A stretch of DNA of 7,375 nt. Source: Phycisphaerae bacterium (GTDB taxonomy: Bacteria; Planctomycetota; Phycisphaerae; Sedimentisphaerales; Anaerohalosphaeraceae). Positions 5,458-7,375 of the stretch are shown piece after piece. The DNA lies in the NCBI GenBank assembly GCA_021736615.1, contig JAIPFN010000026.1, positions 1 through 7,375 on the forward strand, given 5' to 3'. A program made the translations under genes and the position numbers. The notes under the pieces are model-generated. The model saw only the letters and a program-made list of their open reading frames with translations, did no database searches and was not told the origin of the DNA. The first letter of the stretch is position 1, and every line of letters starts with the position of its first letter.

Positions 5458-7124
5458 TAGATAACATAAGCCTTGTCAAGCATATCGGCAAGATCACTGT
5501 CGACCCGGCCGATCCCTTTAATATCATAATTTTCGACGAGCACCTTCAATACGTTAGGGCTGAGGAACGCCGGCAGTGACGGGCCAAGCCGTATATCCTT
5601 TATTCCCAGGTACAACAGCGTAAGCAGTATCGCAACTGCCTTTTGCTCAAACCATGACACAACAAACGATAGCGGCAACTGGTTTACGCCGCAGCCGAAC
5701 GCCTTTGCAAGCCCGGTGGCGATCCTTATCGCCGAATACGCGTCGTTGCACTGGCCGCAGTCGATAAGCCTCGGCAAACCGCCTATTTCACCAAATTCAT
5801 GCTTGTTAAAGCGGTACTTTCCGCAAGCCAGCGTCAGAATCATACAGTCGTCCGGAATCTGCCTGGCTATCTCACTATAATAATTGCGGCCGGGTTTCGC
5901 CCCGTCACAACCGCCGATCAAAAAGAAATGGCGAATCTTACCATGCTTTACCAACTCGACGATCTTGTCGGCGACACTCAATACCGCGTGGTGGGCAAAG
6001 CCGGTCATAATGAACTTTTCGTGCTGGTCCTCGGCGAACCCTTTTTCGTTAAGTGCCGCAGTAATTACCGGTGCAAAATCCTTATCTTGAAGATGTGTAA
6101 CCCCCGGCCAGCCTACAAGTCCTGTTGTAAAGATCCTGTCCTTGTAGCTGTCTTTCGGCTTTTGGATGCAGTTTGTTGTCATAAGTATCGCCCCTGGAAA
6201 TTTGTCGAATTCCTGCCGCTGATCCTGCCATGCACCGCCGTAATTACCCACGAAGTGGCTGTACTTTTTCAGTTCGGGATAAGCATTGCAAGGCAGCATT
6301 TCGCCGTGCGTATAGACATTGATGCCTTTGCCGTCTGTTTGCTTAAGGATTTCTTCCATATCCTTGATGTCGTGACCGGAGACGACGATACACTTACCGG
6401 CGACTGGAGTGATCCTGACATTAGTAGGCTCCGGAGTGCCGAATGTTTCGGTATGTGCCCTGTCGAGCAGTTCCATAGTCCGAAGATTCATCTCACCGCA
6501 TTTTAAGATCATCCTGAGCAACTCGTCGGAATTTTCGGCTGTACGCGTAAGACTGTCCATTGCATAGTGGATAAACTCATACAGCCCGGCGTCTTCATAA
6601 CCCAGTATCCAGGCATGATCTATATACGCAGCCATACCCTTTATTCCGTAAACGAGAGTTTCCTGAAGGCTTGTTATGTCTTCTCCGAGACTGTCGACCT
6701 GGTTTTGTATGGTAACAGATTCGCCCTTGGAGATCATGCCGTTTAAGTCGCAGATATCTTCCCACCATTCTACGGGACAATCGAGAACTTCCGGGGTCCC
6801 GCCGGATTTCCGTTCGGTATTTTCATAAAGCTCGCGAATCGTTTGTTTGTACTCGACGGCTTGTTCGAGCAAATGGCAAAACCTGGACACATCGAAATTG
6901 ACATTCGTAAGCGTACTGTAGAGAGCTTCTACAACAAAGACGTCAACATCACGATCCCTCTCGCCCAACTCATAACACCTGTGGGCGTATCGACAGATAT
7001 CCTTGACCGCGTAGATAAGCAGATCCTGCAGTGCGGCGGTTTCCGGGTCTTTTCCGCATACTCCATAAGCGGTACAACCGCACGAGTCGGCACTCTGTTC
7101 GCATTGATAACAAAACATATTCAT
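5457..7124 (-). CDS. hcp: Hybrid cluster protein (class I), NO/hydroxylamine reductase
   Basis: Hcp carries a cubane [4Fe-4S] cluster and a hybrid Fe-S-O cluster. In characterised bacteria it reduces nitric oxide to N2O and can reduce hydroxylamine, protecting anaerobes from nitrosative stress in the cytoplasm. This 555-residue protein has the N-terminal C5-x2-C8-x8-C17-x5-C23 pattern of class I enzymes from strict anaerobes. All expected hybrid-cluster ligands are visible: H251, E275 (HGE), C319 (TNC), C406 (GGCDGAKPGR), C434 (LACGKYRFN), C459 (CGQCNDAYSA), and E493 and K495 (WFEQKA). The ATG at 7124 is preferred because AGAGGT lies five bases upstream and MNMFCYQC fits the family. An ATG at 7151 would add nine atypical residues, and the ATG at 7118 is less well placed. 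It is first in the minus-strand gene run. No separate hcr reductase gene is seen in this window. Confidence 0.96.
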   Translation of the reverse strand: MNMFCYQCEQSADSCGCTAYGVCGKDPETAALQDLLIYAVKDICRYAHRCYELGERDRDVDVFVVEALYSTLTNVNFDVSRFCHLLEQAVEYKQTIRELYENTERKSGGTPEVLDCPVEWWEDICDLNGMISKGESVTIQNQVDSLGEDITSLQETLVYGIKGMAAYIDHAWILGYEDAGLYEFIHYAMDSLTRTAENSDELLRMILKCGEMNLRTMELLDRAHTETFGTPEPTNVRITPVAGKCIVVSGHDIKDMEEILKQTDGKGINVYTHGEMLPCNAYPELKKYSHFVGNYGGAWQDQRQEFDKFPGAILMTTNCIQKPKDSYKDRIFTTGLVGWPGVTHLQDKDFAPVITAALNEKGFAEDQHEKFIMTGFAHHAVLSVADKIVELVKHGKIRHFFLIGGCDGAKPGRNYYSEIARQIPDDCMILTLACGKYRFNKHEFGEIGGLPRLIDCGQCNDAYSAIRIATGLAKAFGCGVNQLPLSFVVSWFEQKAVAILLTLLYLGIKDIRLGPSLPAFLSPNVLKVLVENYDIKGIGRVDSDLADMLDKAYVI

Positions 7125-7184
7125 ACTAGACCTCTCTTTCAAATTCCCCAAAACCAGCCTGGCGGTCCGAGTCCATTATTATTC

Positions 7185-7190
7185 ATTATA
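7185..7190 (-). promoter_or_regulatory. Candidate -10 box for the hcp operon
   Basis: A perfect TATAAT on the minus strand lies 61 bp before the hcp start codon. I find no good -35 at 16-18 bp (the position reads CCGCGG), so the promoter may need an activator. No FNR-, NsrR- or HcpR-like palindrome stood out by eye. Confidence 0.4.
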
Positions 7191-7293
7191 CATTTGAAAA
7201 AGCCCTGCCGCGGTCTGCCTCCTCTATATATCCCCTCGACAAACCGCAACAGGAGAATTCAATTTATTATTTATAGCTATCTTAAAACAGCTT

Positions 7294-7306
7294 CCGCCGA
7301 AGGCGG
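7294..7306. other. Short GC hairpin upstream of hcp
   Basis: CCGCC-GAA-GGCGG forms a 5-bp stem. It sits between the AATTCGT array and the candidate hcp promoter. On the minus strand it is followed by AAGCTGTTTT, so it could be a weak terminator of a gene beyond the window, or part of the repeat cassette. Confidence 0.35.
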
Positions 7307-7313
7307 TTTCCAA

Positions 7314-7345
7314 AATTCGTAATTCGTCATTCGTAATTCGTAATT
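7314..7345 (-). repeat. AATTACG heptamer array, inverted copy
   Basis: On the plus strand this reads as four full units of AATTCGT (one variant, CATTCGT) plus a partial AATT. It is the reverse complement of the 4694-4734 array. The two arrays face each other and bracket the hydrolase and hcp genes. Confidence 0.9.
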
Positions 7346-7364
7346 GCTTTTAAACTACTTGTAT

Positions 7365-7375
7365 TGGCCAGTGGC
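7365..7375 (+). repeat. Start of a possible GGCCAGT heptamer array, cut by the window edge
   Basis: TGGCCAGT followed by GGC fits the first one and a half units of a GGCCAGT repeat. The same 8-mer lies beside the other AATTACG array at 4682-4689. Whether the array continues cannot be seen. Confidence 0.4.

Noticed and set aside
5799..6506. Plus-strand open frame of 235 codons opposite hcp
   Set aside because: The hcp frame carries every cluster ligand. The antisense frame has no ribosome binding site or recognisable motif.
6843..7322. Plus-strand open frame running from hcp into the upstream repeats
   Set aside because: It overlaps the conserved hcp N-terminus and the hcp promoter region and has no protein-like motif.

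Overview
The window looks like chromosomal DNA from an anaerobic or microaerophilic bacterium that uses the MEP isoprenoid pathway. It has two arms that converge near position 3,300-3,540. Three things suggest a planctomycete (Phycisphaerae/Sedimentisphaerales-like) or a related candidate phylum: a class I hybrid cluster protein, a moderate-GC genome, and intergenic DNA rich in short tandem heptamers and GCCGGC hairpin repeats. This assignment is an inference from repeat style and gene style, and confidence in it is low to moderate.

Plus-strand arm (1-3354). The window opens in the AT-rich 3' end (about 34% GC) of an unidentified gene. Next come ispH (last step of the MEP pathway) and rpsA (ribosomal protein S1, six S1 domains). 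These two genes are neighbours in many bacteria and are fused in clostridia; here they are separate, with a 233-bp gap. That gap holds two copies of a GCCGGC-type repeat, a candidate promoter and a 12-bp leader hairpin just upstream of the rpsA ribosome binding site. A third repeat copy abuts the ispH ribosome binding site. rpsA ends in a strong intrinsic terminator with a potential 15-bp stem.

Minus-strand arm (7375 down to 3543). Four genes run in one direction with short gaps: hcp (hybrid cluster protein, NO/hydroxylamine reductase), an alpha/beta hydrolase of the dienelactone-hydrolase type, a COG1926-type phosphoribosyltransferase, and a bacterioferritin-like di-iron protein. The hydrolase and phosphoribosyltransferase are known as halves of one fused protein in mycobacteria (Rv0571c), so their pairing here is probably functional. 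With Hcp and a ferritin-like protein on either side, the cluster reads as a nitrosative/oxidative stress and iron-handling operon. Its oddest feature is that the hydrolase has Asn where the nucleophilic Ser is expected, although the Asp and His of the triad remain.

Repeats. Three different 7-bp tandem repeats occur: GGACARC, AATTACG and GGCCAGT. One array forms the 3' end of ispH, one supplies the stop codon of the hydrolase gene, and one lies upstream of hcp in inverted orientation, so AATTACG arrays bracket the hydrolase-hcp block. I see no tRNA, rRNA, CRISPR array or insertion sequence.
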